Assembly (NCBI GenBank): GCA_918797485.1 | Contig: CAKKNE010000001.1 | Span: forward strand, 1,612,001 to 1,676,000 | Reading direction: 5' to 3' | DNA: 64,000 bases | Source: Pelagomonas calceolata | Lineage: Eukaryota > Sar > Pelagophyceae > Pelagomonadales > Pelagomonadaceae | Shown here: positions 37,445 through 46,349 of the stretch, one piece after another | Position numbering within the stretch: the stretch's first letter is position 1 | Layout of the letters: the number at the start of each line of letters is the position of its first letter | Made by a program: the position numbers and the translations under genes | The notes under the pieces: generated by a model | The model's input: the letters and a program-made list of their open reading frames with translations, nothing else | Databases searched by the model: none | What the model was told of the DNA's origin: nothing

Positions 37445-37942
37445 CTACTCGTCGGGCACCTCCAATTCGCCGTCCTTGATCTGCTGCATGATGTCCATGG
37501 GCGCCTCGCCGTTGACCGTGCAGCCGACCGAGAAGGCCGTCCCCAGCATCTCGAAGACCGTGCCCTCGAGCTTGCGGGCCATCGAGCGGGGCCGCATCGT
37601 CCGCGCGATCTCAATCACCTGGTCCAGCGTGATGTTGCCGTCGTGCTTGATGTTCTTCTCCTTCTTGCGGTCGCGGACGGGCTCGTTGAGCGCCTTGATG
37701 ATCAAGGCCGAGGCCGAGGGGATCATCTCGACCGTCGCCTGGCGGTTGATGATCGTCAGCTTCACGGTCACGTTCATGCCCTTCCAGTCCATCGTCGCCT
37801 TCTGGATGTCCTCGCCGACCTTTTTGGGGGAGAGGCCGAGGGGGCCGATCTTCGGCGCGAGCGACGAGGCCGAGCCGACTTCACCGCCGACGGCACGCAT
37901 GATGACATATTTCGGGGGTTCATTCGACGGAGGGGGGCCCAT
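37445..37942 (-). CDS. RPL12: 60S ribosomal protein L12 (uL11)
   Basis: 165 residues, the usual length. Starts [21 protein letters not shown]. Key uL11 blocks: [54 protein letters not shown] and [15 protein letters not shown]. It binds the GTPase-associated centre of 28S rRNA in the cytosolic ribosome. No intron. Confidence 0.97.
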   Translation of the reverse strand: MGPPPSNEPPKYVIMRAVGGEVGSASSLAPKIGPLGLSPKKVGEDIQKATMDWKGMNVTVKLTIINRQATVEMIPSASALIIKALNEPVRDRKKEKNIKHDGNITLDQVIEIARTMRPRSMARKLEGTVFEMLGTAFSVGCTVNGEAPMDIMQQIKDGELEVPDE

Positions 37943-38642
37943 GTTGTTTTGAGATAGCTGTTGATCCTACACACGAAGCTTTGGGAACGACGGCTATCGT
38001 CTTAAGGGCTGAATGGTTGCGGTGGAGACCTGCGCGTGATCGATGTGAGCTTTTTGCGCGTTTTCGCGGGTCTTTCGTGCAGCCTCTCGCGTCGGCGGCG
38101 TCGGCGCGTGCTGTCTCGTGCTTCTGACGCCCTCGCGTGCCGCGACGACGCCAAAAAGAGGCCCTCGCCGAGTGCAGCCACTGTAGGCTTTTGCACGGCG
38201 CGCGTGCGCGGAGTTGTTGCAACCGCGAGTGCGCGAGCAGTCGTGGAGGTCCGAGCGAGTCTGCGCCGTCAAATCACTATGTCTACGCTGCTGTGCACCG
38301 TGAATTAGGTCTCAGTTTTGGTGAGCATCGCGGACAGCGTGCGGGGTTTTCGTCGAGGGCGGAGCTGTCCTTTTCTGTCCCGCAGGATGTCTCGCGCGGC
38401 AGGATGGGTCGTTCTTGGAAGCGTCGCTGGGCCTCAGAGGGCTGGAGGTCTCACAACTCGACGGCGAAGCGCGCAGACAACGCGACGCCGGCACGAGGAA
38501 GCGCAGTGGTGCGCGACAGTGCTCCCTGGCACAAATAACTCCGGCTGCACGCGGCATTCATCGTTACAGCGCGTAGCGACCAACAAACTCACCACCTGCA
38601 GACAGCACAGCGCACCGCGCCGCGCGACACAGAACGACAACC
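37943..38642. other. bidirectional promoter region, 700 bp (RPL12 / TIM23)
   Basis: Several open frames of 60-130 codons cross this gap, but none has protein-like composition. No copy of the recurrent 24-bp element or RNA gene recognised. Alternating GCGTCGGCG runs near 38090. Confidence 0.45.
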
Positions 38643-39337
38643 ATGGCGGACACGACGGCCCGACCGGAGGACGTCGACATCGGCCAGCTCGGCTCGATGT
38701 TCGGCGTCCAGACGCGCAACGAGCTCGATTATTTGGAGTACGACATTCGAGGGAGGGGCTACATGGAGCGGCTGTTCTTCAATTGCGGGGCGTCGTACCT
38801 CGGTTTCATGCTCGGGGGCGGCGTGTATGGTACGGTCCAGGGGCTGCGACTCGCACCGGCGAACGCGCCGCTGCGCGTGCGAACGAACGCGCTGATGAAC
38901 GGCTTCGGCAAGCACGGGGCCACGGCGGGCAACGCGGCGGGGGCCGTGGCGCTCATGTTCACTTCTTTTGAGTCGCTGGCGGAGTCGGTGGAATTGGACA
39001 AAATTTGCGGCGACCAGGCATGGGTATGCTATGCAGTGTCTCTTCTGTCAATGCGTAGCGTGTGACGACGAACGACGGCGAATCCAACTCCTATTCAAAG
39101 TGAGGAGACCCATCCAAATCGAGCTTTTTAAATCCGACGCGTTGTTGTTGTTTGTTTGTGACGAGAGGGTGCTTTGCTTGCATCACGTTGTACGCACAGG
39201 TGAACCCCGTCGCCGCCGGCGCGCTGACGGGCGGCCTCTTCAAGGCCGGCGCGGGCGTGAGGGGGGCCGCGCTCGCGTCCGCGATCGGCGCCGGGCTCGC
39301 CGCCGCGTCGCACTTCGCGCCGGAGCGGCTGCGCTGA
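38643..39337 (+). CDS. TIM23: mitochondrial import translocase subunit TIM23
   Basis: Exons 38643-39023 and 39200-39337, 172 residues. LDYLEYDIRGRGYMERLFFNCG leads into the Tim17/22/23 fold with glycine-zipper helices (YLGFMLGGGVYGTVQGL, NAAGAVALMFTSFES, VNPVAAGALTGGLFKAGAGVRG, ALASAIGAGLAAA). It forms the presequence channel of the mitochondrial inner membrane. The 176-bp intron lies just before the conserved VNPVAAG, where unspliced reading hits a stop. Part of it (CAGTGTCTC..CAATGCGT and the end TACGCACAG) is shared with the GST intron, so they are probably the same introner family. Confidence 0.9.
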
Positions 39338-39476
39338 GGGGTAGTCGTCCGGTAACTCGTGTGTTTTCTCTATCTATCCATCGGCGCGGCGGCGGCGTCG
39401 GACCTGCGTGCGGGGCGGCTGGAGATGATCAGCCTGCACTGGCAGAGCTAATTGGCTTCGACGCAGTGGGGCAGCC

Positions 39477-41249
39477 ATGGCGACGTGGGGCAGGGCAGCC
39501 ATGGCGTACATCCGGGGCAGCCCTCAGGAGCCCCGGTCCTCGGAGGAGGCCTCGGAGGAGGAGGCCGAGTCCGACGAGGCCCTGGCGCGGCGCCTCCAGG
39601 CCGAGGAGCAGGGGCGACCAGTGGCGAGATTTAAGCTGCTGGACCGCGTCGAGGCGCGGTACAAGGACCCGGAGCTCCGCGGCGGCACGTGGTCGCGGGA
39701 GTACTACGCCGCGACCGTCGTCGACGTGCTCCCGCCAAAGACCCAGAAGCGGCCGCACTCGTATTTAATAAAATGGGACGACGGGTCCGAGGACCAGCTC
39801 GTGCTCGAGGACTACGTGCGCCCTTTGGTGCCCGAGGCGCCCGCCGCCGCGCCTCGGGACCGCGACGGGAAACGCGGGCTTGCGAACGGCCTGCGGACCG
39901 GGGCGCCGCCGCCGAAGAAGCGCGGGCGCCCGTCGAAGAAGGGCGGACGGCCTCCCAAGACCGCCACCGCGACGGAGGCGGCGCCGCCGCCGCCGTCCGA
40001 CGAGGACGCCCCCTGGACGCCCGAGGAGGAACAGCACTTGCAAGAGCTCGTCGACGAGCACGGCGAGGGGGACTGGAGCTGGCCGACGATCGCCGAAGAA
40101 TTGGGGACGGGCCGGGCCAAGGAGGCCGTCGAGGAGCATTATAACAGCATGCTCGAGTGCCAGCGCATCCCTGATGACACGCCGCCACCCGGCGCCGAAC
40201 AAGAGCAGAAGCTGCGCATCAACGCCTCGGGCCGCATCGCGACGCTCGTCCAGAAGAAGCAGCGCGGCTGGCTCGTCGTAAAGCTCGACGAGAACGAGGG
40301 CGAGGACGGCGCCCCGGGCGAGGAGCGGTCCATCCGCACGAATTTCGTGACCCTTCTGGACGCGGCGGGCAACGACGTCGTCCCCACCAAGAAGAAGCGC
40401 CGGCGGCCGACGGCCGCCCCTGGTGCAGCGCCGGCGCCGGCGCCGCGGAAGAGGCGGCCCAAGGACTTTGAAGAGGGCGACCGCGTGACCGTCCTAGAGT
40501 CCGCCGACAGCCACGGCGGGCGCTCTGGTGCGATCGTCGAAAAGAACACAGCCTGGTGGAGAGTCAAGCTGGACGGCGACAACGAAGCCACCAGTATCCG
40601 CAGAAAGGACCTCCGGGCCGCAACGACGCCCGCGCCGGGCGCGCCTGTGCCAGCGCCAGCGCCAGCTGCTGCCGCCCCACCGCCGGCGCCGCCGGCGCCG
40701 TCGCCGCCGGCGCCGTCGCCGCCCGCTGCCACGCCGCCGCCGCCGCCGCCGTCACCGCCGCCGCCCGCTCCGCCGATACCGCCCAACGCGTTCTGGCCAG
40801 GGGGGTGTTTCTACCAGCCGCCGCCGGGAGCGTTCGGGCCCGGACCCGTGCCGCTGGTCGTCGCGCCGGCGCCGGCACCCGACGCGGCTGAAGCCGCCCT
40901 CGCCGCCCTGAACGGGGCCCCGCCGGCATGGGTCCCGCCGCCGCCGCCGGCCGCCGCCGCGCCGGGTCTGCGCCTGGTCGGGGGCAACACGCCGGCGGAG
41001 CTCGCGCAGTTCTTCCGCCGGTCGTTCCCGGGGCGCGCGGCCGACGGCGACAAATTCGAGCGCATCGTGGACGAGTTCCAGCTGCGGCCGGCGGATCTTT
41101 TGCAAATGACCGAAGAACAGTGTCAAACGACGCTCCGCGAGAACGAATTTCCCCTTTTAGTCGTCTTCACGCTCCAGCGGCGCCTCCGGGAGGCCTACCT
41201 CGGGCCGCACCTCGGACCGCCGCCCGGTGGCGGGGCCCCGGGGGGATAA
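39477..41249 (+). CDS. SANT/Myb protein with AT-hooks, KQRGW module and Pro-rich region
   Basis: 590 residues. In order: acidic DEALARRLQAEEQ helix; a Tudor/chromo-like segment (RVEARYKDPEL...YLIKWDDGSEDQLV); AT-hook-like KKRGRPSKKGGRPP; a SANT/Myb repeat (PWTPEEEQHLQELVDEHG..W.TIAEELGTGR, about 175-230); a GRIATLVQKKQRGWLVVKLD module (about 240-300); a KOW/Tudor-like segment (DRVTVLESADSHGGRSGAIVEK..WWRVKLDG); a Pro/Ala region; and a C-terminal module (TPAELAQFFRRSFPG...LRENEFPLLVVFTLQRRLREAYL). The last two module types recur in the next gene. Probably a chromatin protein. A CTAAT...TTCGACGCAG acceptor-like stretch just before the ATG hints at a 5' UTR intron. Confidence 0.75.
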   Translation: MATWGRAAMAYIRGSPQEPRSSEEASEEEAESDEALARRLQAEEQGRPVARFKLLDRVEARYKDPELRGGTWSREYYAATVVDVLPPKTQKRPHSYLIKWDDGSEDQLVLEDYVRPLVPEAPAAAPRDRDGKRGLANGLRTGAPPPKKRGRPSKKGGRPPKTATATEAAPPPPSDEDAPWTPEEEQHLQELVDEHGEGDWSWPTIAEELGTGRAKEAVEEHYNSMLECQRIPDDTPPPGAEQEQKLRINASGRIATLVQKKQRGWLVVKLDENEGEDGAPGEERSIRTNFVTLLDAAGNDVVPTKKKRRRPTAAPGAAPAPAPRKRRPKDFEEGDRVTVLESADSHGGRSGAIVEKNTAWWRVKLDGDNEATSIRRKDLRAATTPAPGAPVPAPAPAAAAPPPAPPAPSPPAPSPPAATPPPPPPSPPPPAPPIPPNAFWPGGCFYQPPPGAFGPGPVPLVVAPAPAPDAAEAALAALNGAPPAWVPPPPPAAAAPGLRLVGGNTPAELAQFFRRSFPGRAADGDKFERIVDEFQLRPADLLQMTEEQCQTTLRENEFPLLVVFTLQRRLREAYLGPHLGPPPGGGAPGG

Positions 41250-41624
41250 GCTCAACTGTTCCTTGCACCTAGAGTCTCGTTGCGGTTCTCTAGGAAGTTG
41301 CCATTGCGCACTAGGACTAGTATGCGGTATCCCTGCGGTTCAGATATCGGTTAGGACGAATTGCATCGTGCGGGTGCACTACCTCTAAAAACTGAGCGCG
41401 CTTGACGTTCATACCATTTCCTACCCCGCTGCGACTCGCGGTACAGGGAGGTTTATATATATACTTCCCGTAACCTCAGCGCAGGGCCTGAGCAGCTTTT
41501 TTTTGCGAAAACGCTGCTTCGCGCTCGTTAAACAAGCTATTTAGCAGGAGTACTGGAAAAGTACCCCAAGGTACCCCTACTTGCTTTGAGCTAGGCCGCC
41601 TAGCCACCAGCCGCCGCCTCTAAC
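41250..41624. other. intergenic, 375 bp
   Basis: Between two same-strand paralogues. Contains TTTATATATATACTTCC (41451-41467), a strong TATA-like run about 165 bp before the next ATG, and an 8-T tract. No 24-bp element. Confidence 0.5.
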
Positions 41625-42662
41625 ATGCCGCCCAAAAAGGAAAAGGGCAAGAAGCGCAAAGAGCTGCCGACGGCCTTCTTGCCGGACACGCCCGCGTGGC
41701 CCACGTCCGAGGGGACGCAACCCCCGGCGCCGCGGCCGGCGGCGCCGCCGCCGCCGCCGCGGAACAGCGGCGCGCCGATCCTCGTGCGGACGGCCGGGGG
41801 CAGGACCGCCACGGTCATCGAAAAGAAGCAGCGCGGCTGGTTCGTCTGCGACCTCGACGGCAACGCGAACGAGGAGGGCAAGGCGCACGAGCGCAAGACG
41901 CTGCGCCGGCCGCACGGCTTCGCGCCGGGCCAGGACCACCTGCTCGACAGCGCGCCGCAGGCGCCGATCGTGCCCAAGCCCAAGGGCGAGGGCCCGCGGA
42001 AGAAGAAGCCCAAGTCGCAGGCCGGGCCCGGGCCCGTGCCGCCGGGCGCCGTGCGCGCGCGGACGGCGGGCGGTAGGGTCGCGACGGTGCTCTACCGCAA
42101 GCAGCGCGGCTGGTTCGCCGTCGAGCTCGATGGAGACGAGAACGACGAGGGCGGCGCGTACGAGCGGAAGACGCTCCGGCGGCCCATGTTCGCGCCGGGC
42201 CAGGACGAGCTGCTGAACAGCGCGCCGCCGGACCCGAACCCGGCCGAGCCCAAGCCCAAGGACCCGGCGGCGCCGAAGAAGAGCCCCGCGAAGGCGGCGG
42301 CCGCCGCGCCGGCCGACAAAGCGGCCAAGAAGCCGTCGTCGAAGCCCTCGGTCCGCAAGCCGTCGTCGGCGCGGCCCCTCTCGTCGTCCTCCGTGCCGGT
42401 CGCGGCGGTCATCCCGGCGGACACGCCGCAGGGCCTCGCGGCGTGCTTCGCCGCCTTCTACCCCGGAAGCAAGGCCGAGGACAAGGCCAAGTTCCAGCAG
42501 TTCGTGCTCGACAACACGCTCTGCCCGCGCCACGTGCTCAACATGCCCGTGGAGAAGTGCGAGTCCATGCTCCAGCAGCACGGCTTCGAGGGCGTCGTCG
42601 TCTTCACGTTCCAGAGCCGCCTGCGCGAGGTGTGCCTGCCCGCCGCGGCCCGCGGCGCGTGA
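41625..42662 (+). CDS. paralogue with two KQRGW modules and shared C-terminal module
   Basis: 345 residues. Two copies of a ~50-residue module (RTAGGRTATVIEKKQRGWFV...HERKTLRR at about 55-105 and RTAGGRVATVLYRKQRGWFA...YERKTLRR at about 137-187) are each followed by FAPGQDxLL(D/N)SAP. A Lys/Pro/Ala/Ser linker leads to a C-terminal helical module (TPQGLAACFAAFYPG...LQQHGFEGVVVFTFQSRLREVCL). Both module types occur once in the preceding SANT protein, so the two genes are diverged tandem paralogues. The KQRGW module looks like a small beta-barrel (SH3/Tudor/KOW size). I do not recognise either domain as described. Confidence 0.72.
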   Translation: MPPKKEKGKKRKELPTAFLPDTPAWPTSEGTQPPAPRPAAPPPPPRNSGAPILVRTAGGRTATVIEKKQRGWFVCDLDGNANEEGKAHERKTLRRPHGFAPGQDHLLDSAPQAPIVPKPKGEGPRKKKPKSQAGPGPVPPGAVRARTAGGRVATVLYRKQRGWFAVELDGDENDEGGAYERKTLRRPMFAPGQDELLNSAPPDPNPAEPKPKDPAAPKKSPAKAAAAAPADKAAKKPSSKPSVRKPSSARPLSSSSVPVAAVIPADTPQGLAACFAAFYPGSKAEDKAKFQQFVLDNTLCPRHVLNMPVEKCESMLQQHGFEGVVVFTFQSRLREVCLPAAARGA

Positions 42663-42712
42663 TCCCCTTCTTCCCCCCCTTAAGCAGCTGCTTATTTACA
42701 GAGATCCCGCGC

Positions 42713-42753
42713 GTCGATGGCGTCCCCACCGGCACGCCGTCGCCGCGACAAGT
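42713..42753. other. imperfect hairpin between convergent genes
   Basis: GTCGATGGCGT and ACGCCGTCGCC face each other around a ~9-nt loop in the 130-bp gap between stops at 42662 and 42793, the same module seen at 3136 and in introns. Confidence 0.35.
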
Positions 42754-42792
42754 CGAGACTAAGGATCCGCCCTCGAACATTACACAGCGCCC

Positions 42793-43215
42793 CTAGAACC
42801 CGTCCGGCCCGATGAACGACCCGACGCGCAGCATCGTGAAGATCTGGTCGGGGATGGACTGGCCCGTCCAGAACTCCGTCAACAACCCGACGACGAGGAA
42901 GAACATGGCCGTGCGCCCGTTGATGATCTCCGCCTCCTCCGAGAATCCCGTCATCCGACTGGCCTCCCAGGACCGGAACTCCTTGCGCCGGTCCCAGCTG
43001 GCCGCGAGCTTGTCGAGGGCCGTCGACTGCTTGGCGAGCGTGATGTCGTCTATTACAGCCTTGCCGGGGGCGGTCGACGCGGGCGCGGGCGGCGCGGCGG
43101 GCGCGGCGGGCTCGGCGTCGGCGGCCGTGCTGGCTAGTCGTCGTGGTGTGTGCCTCACCGGCGCGACGAGCGCGTTGGCGCTCAGTGCGAGTGCGATGAC
43201 AGCGGCAGCGCGCAT
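42793..43215 (-). CDS. one-helix LHC-like (Hlip/OHP) plastid protein
   Basis: 140 residues from MRAAAVIALALSANALVAPVRHTPRR, a signal peptide with ANAL site plus basic transit region; an upstream non-ATG frame adds nothing conserved. The C-terminal half holds FSEEAEIINGRTAMFFLVVG, the ExxNGRxAM chlorophyll-binding helix of light-harvesting-like proteins, then LLTEFWTGQSIPDQ. Single-helix relatives bind chlorophyll or carotenoid in thylakoids and protect photosystem assembly. Divergent from the HPt gene, with a diverged 24-bp element between them. Confidence 0.85.
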   Translation of the reverse strand: MRAAAVIALALSANALVAPVRHTPRRLASTAADAEPAAPAAPPAPASTAPGKAVIDDITLAKQSTALDKLAASWDRRKEFRSWEASRMTGFSEEAEIINGRTAMFFLVVGLLTEFWTGQSIPDQIFTMLRVGSFIGPDGF

Positions 43216-43711
43216 CGTCGGTGTGGTGGTGCTGTGTCTGTCGCTGACGACGGCCCGAAGGTCAGATCTGGAGCCACGCTCGTTCCGAAGAGGGATGCGT
43301 GGATGCTCTTGCACGATTACGTGACAAATTCGCTCGTTCTATGGGTGTTTATCGAGCTGCACACGACCGTCAGCCAAGTTGACTCATTCTAGTATGTCAA
43401 CGCTAGCGCGAAATTTTTGCACGCGTCTGCCGCCGACCGAAGGCGTCGCCGACGCGTCCGCGACGGGTCGAAGCGTGCGCTCGCCTCCTAGATCCGATTC
43501 CTTCATCAGGGCAAATCGACCATATCGAGGAGAGGACGCCGTCCGCGCGCCGGGACGCACCGCTGTAACGCGTTGGAACGACGCGTTCCGAGCATCTCTC
43601 CGAGCCGCTGTCGCAGGCACCAGCGCTGCGGCAGGGCCAAGAGCTTGGGCAGACAGAGATCCAGCCTCCTGTTCCCGCCGCGCGCGACCGTCCGGCGTAC
43701 GCAAGAACCAG
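43216..43711. other. bidirectional promoter region (Hlip / HPt)
   Basis: 496 bp. Contains the shortened element copy L. The HPt frame stays open upstream to about 43379 with an Arg/Ser-rich sequence, so the true HPt start may lie at the ATG at 43394. Confidence 0.45.
43388..43407 (+). promoter_or_regulatory. recurrent upstream element, copy L (20 bp, shortened)
   Basis: TCTAGTATGTCAACGCTAGC, matching consensus ends with an internal deletion. It is 173 bp upstream of the Hlip-like start at 43215. Confidence 0.35.
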
Positions 43712-44397
43712 ATGAAGCGCGGCTCCGAGGAAGGCGACGAGGACAAGGAGGCGAAGAAACCCAAGGAGATGGCGGCACCCGCACCCGCGCCGGCGCCCTC
43801 ACCAGAGAAGGAGGCCGAGGCCCCGGTGTGTAACGTGGGCAACCTCCTCGAGATCTGCGACCAGGACGTCGACTTCGCCGTCGAATTGGTCGGCGAGGGC
43901 GGCCAGGAGATGACGGGCCACGCGGCCAAGGCCGTGTCCAGAGCCACGTCCATGGACGACGCGTGGTTGAGAGCTGTGAGGAAATCAGACTTTGAGCGCC
44001 TTCAATTTTTGGTGTGTCGTGGTTTGCGTGAGGTGCTGCTCTCTGGATACGGTCGCGTGTATCTCTCGGAGATCGTGTCCGAGTTTGAGCTGAAAACATG
44101 GCCGCGGTGCCGAGACTCACTGGTTGATTTCCACACAGGCTCACGGCGATCAAGACGCACGCGCACTCCATCAAGGGCGTCGCCGGGAACCTGGGCATGG
44201 AGCGGCTACGGGCCCACGCGGCGGCGACGGAGTCCTGGGCGCGCACGACGGCGGCCGAGGTGGATAGGAAGCCTGAAGATGGACCTCTGGCCCTCGAGAA
44301 GTCGCAGCGCCTCGTGGAGCTCGTGGCGGAAGTGGTGGAGTGGGGCAAGTCATCTAGGGCGACGATCGAGGCGCACGCGAGGGCCAATCCCGTGTGA
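43712..44397 (+). CDS. histidine phosphotransfer (HPt) protein
   Basis: Exons 43712-43965 and 44139-44397, 170 residues. After an acidic/Pro start, LLEICDQDVDFAVELVGEGG and the second-exon block AHSIKGVAGNLGMERLRAHA form an HPt four-helix bundle; the phospho-accepting His is encoded at 44164-44166. HPt proteins relay phosphate between hybrid sensor kinases and response regulators. The 173-bp intron is an introner whose phase-forced donor lies exactly 8 bp before its left inverted repeat, giving DDAWLTAIKTHAHSIKG. Without splicing the His motif is lost. An upstream in-frame ATG at 43394 is possible. Confidence 0.82.
43966..44138 (+). mobile_element. introner family A (intron of HPt gene)
   Basis: 173 bp. 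Terminal inverted repeats CTGTGAGGAAATCA (43974-43987) and TGATTTCCACACAG (44125-44138), 13/14 matching. The 8-bp flanks GTTGAGAG and GCTCACGG are only 4/8 alike. Donor GT comes from the left flank, acceptor AG from the right repeat. Confidence 0.75.
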
Positions 44398-44571
44398 AGT
44401 GGTGGAGAGGGTGGTGCCACACCCGGAGCAAAAACGGCATGAAGCCCGCCGGCGTTTCGTGTGCCATTTTAAATATTAGTAGTACTCTCGCCTACGGGAC
44501 GGGCTCGTCCCCCCCTCGGCGCCATCGAAGCGACCCGTGCTCTACGAGGCGCCGGCGCCGCGCCCAGGGCA

Positions 44572-44814
44572 TCACTTCGGAGTAACGCCGTGGAGCTCGT
44601 GGCGCGACGGAGCTCCGGCCTTGACGCGGACGTCGTCGGGGCCCTTGCGAGTTTCCATCTTCTCGCCGCCCTCCTTCCACCGCACGTGCCAGGGCTTCGC
44701 GGCGCCCTTGATACCGTTGGGGTCGTAGAGGCACCACAAGACGACGCGCTCGCCGGGCCGCGGCTCGGCGTGCTGCTGATTCTGAGCAAGGGGCGGGCAC
44801 CACTTTCCTGCCAT
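44572..44814 (-). CDS. hypothetical small protein or 3' exon
   Basis: 80 residues from MAGKWCPPLAQNQQ. The frame is also open and protein-like for at least 40 codons upstream (PDGFIAPHHYLQAAESSEP, YYDREVF) but has no ATG there, so this may be the last exon of a longer gene whose earlier exons I could not place. The sequence (ERVVLWCLYDPNGIKG, KPWHVRWKEGG) looks like folded protein; no family recognised. It lies downstream of, and on the same strand as, the methyltransferase gene. Confidence 0.4.
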   Translation of the reverse strand: MAGKWCPPLAQNQQHAEPRPGERVVLWCLYDPNGIKGAAKPWHVRWKEGGEKMETRKGPDDVRVKAGAPSRHELHGVTPK

Positions 44815-45139
44815 GAAGACTTCACGGTCGTAGTACCTCACGCCATCGACCGGTTCCGACGACTCCGCCGCTTGCAAGTAATGGTGGGGGGCGATGAAGC
44901 CGTCGGGCCCGGCCGGCGGCCTACGCCCCGTCCCTGCCCGACCCCGCGTTCTGGCTCGTTATGGAGTACTGGCGGCTGGGGGATTGGCGGCGGCCCGCTG
45001 GGAACCAGAGTACCCGCTAATCGCGAAAAGGGGGGCATATGCATGCTAAGTCTGACTACTACTCTCCCCGTTCGCGGTCGCTGTACTTTCTATAGAGGCA
45101 GCACGACGTCGACGCGAAACAAGAAACGAAACAGGAACA

Positions 45140-45955
45140 TTACGAGGAAGAAGCCTCCGCCTCCAACCGACCAAGCAACCCGTCGAGCGCCGCCCGCGAC
45201 GGCGCGTACGCGAGGACGGCGATGCCGAAATTCTCCGGCGGCGGCGGCGGCTCCGCGAGTACGACGCGCTCCATGTCGTAGTCCAGCGCACGAGTCAAAT
45301 CCGCGGGCAACGCCTCGAGCAGCGCCCGCATCGCCGGCCGCTTGCGCTCGCCCACGATGAGCGCGACGCCGTCATCGGCCACGTGCGCGAGGGTCGCCCT
45401 CACCAGATCCGGCACGACGGACGCCTCGTAGGCCACGTCGGCGCCGATCACGCAGTCGAATTTCTCTCCCAAAAAGGTGTCTTCATCGCACCAGTCGAGC
45501 TGATACGCATCACCCGTGCTCGAGAGCATCTCCACGAGCTCGTCGTCCATGTCCGTGCACACGACGCGTTTGGCGCCCGCCTGCGCCGCCGCGGCGCCGC
45601 CGAGGCCCAGGCCGGACCCGAGCTCGAGCACGCTCCTTCCTTCTACAAATTTATCGACGAGGCCGGCGAGGGCCAGGGACGAGGGCCAGAGCGCCGCGCC
45701 GAGCGACGCCGCCCAGGTCGCCTCGACGCGCTGGAAGCGCAGCTCGGCCCTCCCGTCGACGCTCACCGCGAAGCCGTCGTCTCCCTTTTGTTTGATCGTC
45801 GCTATTTTTCGGTGCGGCGGCCGCGCTTCGGCGAGCGTCGAGACGCGCTCGGGCGCGGACGGCGGGGCGAGGTCGAACCACGGGGAACTACTGAGCGCTG
45901 ACGCGCCGACGGCGTACCAGGCTGTGCAGAGTACTGCAGTGCGACGTTGCATCAT
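45140..45955 (-). CDS. METTL21/FAM86-like protein methyltransferase (Methyltransf_16)
   Basis: 271 residues from MMQRRTAVLCTAWYAVGASALS, a signal-like start ending ASAL (possible plastid or secretory targeting). The methyltransferase core has ATWAASLGAALWPSSLALA, motif I VLELGSGLGLGGAAAAQAG, VVCTDMD and the family DxxY-like VIGADVAYEASVVP. This family methylates lysines of chaperones, elongation factors and others. The substrate here is unknown. Divergent from THOC7. Confidence 0.82.
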   Translation of the reverse strand: MMQRRTAVLCTAWYAVGASALSSSPWFDLAPPSAPERVSTLAEARPPHRKIATIKQKGDDGFAVSVDGRAELRFQRVEATWAASLGAALWPSSLALAGLVDKFVEGRSVLELGSGLGLGGAAAAQAGAKRVVCTDMDDELVEMLSSTGDAYQLDWCDEDTFLGEKFDCVIGADVAYEASVVPDLVRATLAHVADDGVALIVGERKRPAMRALLEALPADLTRALDYDMERVVLAEPPPPPENFGIAVLAYAPSRAALDGLLGRLEAEASSS

Positions 45956-46349
45956 CTTCGCGGCAGAGCAATCCTGCAAGTGCTGCAGAGACTGCAGCCT
46001 CAGTGTTTACGCAGTTTATGGTGCGGCAAAGTACGTGGTCTGCACCAGGGCGCGCAGTGCGATGCAAAAAGCTAGCTCAGTAGCCCTTCTCTTGTGGGTT
46101 TTAGCAGTGGTAGGGCCTGTTTTTGACTGCACTCTGGAATTGCTAGTGTCTTACTACCGCTAGCTAGCCGGCGCCGGCGCTTTTGTTGCTTAGACGCGCC
46201 CGCTGTAGCCGCAGAGCGGTCTCACAGCATCATATCACTGCCAGCGCAGCGCGTCGCCGCCGCGGATCGCTTTTCTTGGCACGCCCGCGCCCCGCTGGCC
46301 TGTAGTCCAGCCTCGCCTCAGCAGCCCGCGACGCGGCACCAAAGCAACC
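45956..46349. other. bidirectional promoter region (methyltransferase / THOC7)
   Basis: 394 bp with element copy F in the middle. No other feature recognised. Confidence 0.5.
46142..46164 (+). promoter_or_regulatory. recurrent upstream element, copy F
   Basis: GCTAGTGTCTTAC then TACCGCTAGC (one base shorter), 186 bp from the THOC7 ATG and 187 bp from the methyltransferase ATG on the other side. Confidence 0.62.

Noticed and set aside
37943-38642. Several 60-130 codon open frames between RPL12 and TIM23
   Set aside because: Mutually overlapping on both strands with Arg/Ser-rich composition and no motifs.
39024-39199. Apparent truncation of TIM23
   Set aside because: The missing VNPVAAG...GAG part follows a clean AG acceptor in the correct phase, so it is an intron.
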